Below are positions 5,782 through 6,250 of a DNA stretch of 6,250 nt, piece by piece. The position numbers and the translations under genes were made by a program. Origin of the DNA: Verrucomicrobiota bacterium. GTDB lineage: Bacteria; Verrucomicrobiota; Verrucomicrobiia; Chthoniobacterales; UBA10450. Numbering within the stretch: the first letter of the stretch is position 1; every line of letters begins with the position of its first letter. The notes under the pieces were generated by a model, which saw only the letters and a program-made list of their open reading frames with translations, was not told the origin of the DNA and searched no databases. The stretch is taken from the NCBI GenBank assembly GCA_003219355.1, contig QHOQ01000242.1:1-6250 (forward strand). Direction: 5' to 3'.

Positions 5782-6250
5782 GTGAACATTCTGCTCCTCC
5801 AGCTCAAACGCATCGGTGATCTAATTTTGACGATGCCGGCCATCCTGGCTTTGCGCGAGAATTTTCCTGATTCACGGGTGACACTTATCGTTTCCAACGA
5901 ATGCGCCGATTTGCTTCCAGCTATCCCGGGCGCGGACCGGATCTTGGTTGCGCGGCGTAATCTGAGCGACATCGCCATAGTGATTGCCCTAGCGCGCGAA
6001 AGATTTACTTACTGCATCGACTTCACGCGAAACGATCGCTCCGCCTTTCTTGCCTTTTTATCCCGCGCGCGGAAACGGATCGTGTCTCACCGTGTCCGCG
6101 ATCAATCAAAAATCCGGGCACGAATCTACAATCAATTCGTGGACAATCGCATGCGGGACATGCACACGGTCGATTATAACCTCGCGTTACTGGAGCCGCT
6201 CGGAGGTGGCAACGCTTCCCGCGCGGTGCATCTGGAGTTGCCGGAGGCAG
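5782..6250 (+). CDS. GT9-family heptosyltransferase-like protein (WaaC/WaaF family), C-terminus cut
   Basis: The first 156 codons of a GT9 ADP-heptose:LPS heptosyltransferase-type protein, a family of about 350 residues that adds L-glycero-D-manno-heptose to the LPS inner core on the cytoplasmic side. The N-terminal signature LLLQLKRIGDLILTMPAI (4-21) is typical. D13 aligns with the aspartate proposed as catalytic in WaaC. The Rossmann pattern continues with VTLIVSNECADLL (33-45). HTVDYNLALLEPLG near 128-141 matches the family's segment before the second domain. The start is well fixed: in-frame TAG at 5776-5778 lies one codon before GTG 5782, leaving no earlier start. No Shine-Dalgarno sequence is visible. 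The donor-binding domain lies beyond the window, so exact specificity cannot be assigned. The gene is probably cotranscribed with the GT4 gene 87 bp upstream. Confidence 0.88.
   Translation, partial: MNILLLQLKRIGDLILTMPAILALRENFPDSRVTLIVSNECADLLPAIPGADRILVARRNLSDIAIVIALARERFTYCIDFTRNDRSAFLAFLSRARKRIVSHRVRDQSKIRARIYNQFVDNRMRDMHTVDYNLALLEPLGGGNASRAVHLELPEA

Noticed and set aside
5348..5785. 145-codon plus-strand frame overlapping the GT4 C-terminus
   Set aside because: Mostly inside the donor domain of the glycosyltransferase in another frame. Only its last 22 codons, from the ATG at 5717, are considered, as a possible leader ORF.

Overview
The window looks like chromosomal DNA of a Gram-negative bacterium. 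It carries a core translation GTPase gene and three glycosyltransferase genes of lipopolysaccharide or cell-surface glycan type. The gene starts mostly lack a Shine-Dalgarno sequence, and the intergenic gaps hold small palindromic repeats. The repeat style, lack of SD sites and moderate GC would fit a soil Verrucomicrobiota (Chthoniobacterales/Udaeobacter-like) genome. That assignment rests on pattern memory, not on a search, and is tentative.

Left part (1-1511, minus strand): the N-terminal 503 codons of lepA (elongation factor 4), running off the left edge. Between it and the next gene (1512-1632) lies a 59-bp imperfect palindrome, in the shared upstream region of two divergent genes.

Middle part (1633-3338, plus strand): three short genes. 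The first is an FHA-domain protein with a C-terminal membrane anchor. The second is a HAD-superfamily phosphatase of the phosphoglycolate phosphatase type. The third is a STAS-domain anti-sigma-factor antagonist. The HAD and STAS genes are 23 bp apart and are probably cotranscribed. FHA and STAS domains both read protein phosphorylation, but no kinase, phosphatase partner or sigma factor is in view. The gap between the FHA and HAD genes (2125-2283) is almost filled by a roughly 149-bp element with inverted termini, which I read as a degenerate MITE or REP-like repeat.

Right part (3296-6250): a surface-glycan block. A WaaG-like GT4 gene on the minus strand converges on, and overlaps, the STAS gene by 43 bp. 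It is divergent from a second GT4 gene on the plus strand. That one is followed by a GT9 heptosyltransferase-like gene (WaaC/WaaF family) that runs off the right edge. Together these suggest assembly of an LPS core or related heteropolysaccharide by cytoplasmic-face transferases.

I found no tRNA, rRNA, CRISPR array, transposase, phage gene or defence system. The most unusual material is in the non-coding gaps and in the convergent overlap. No clearly new system is visible.
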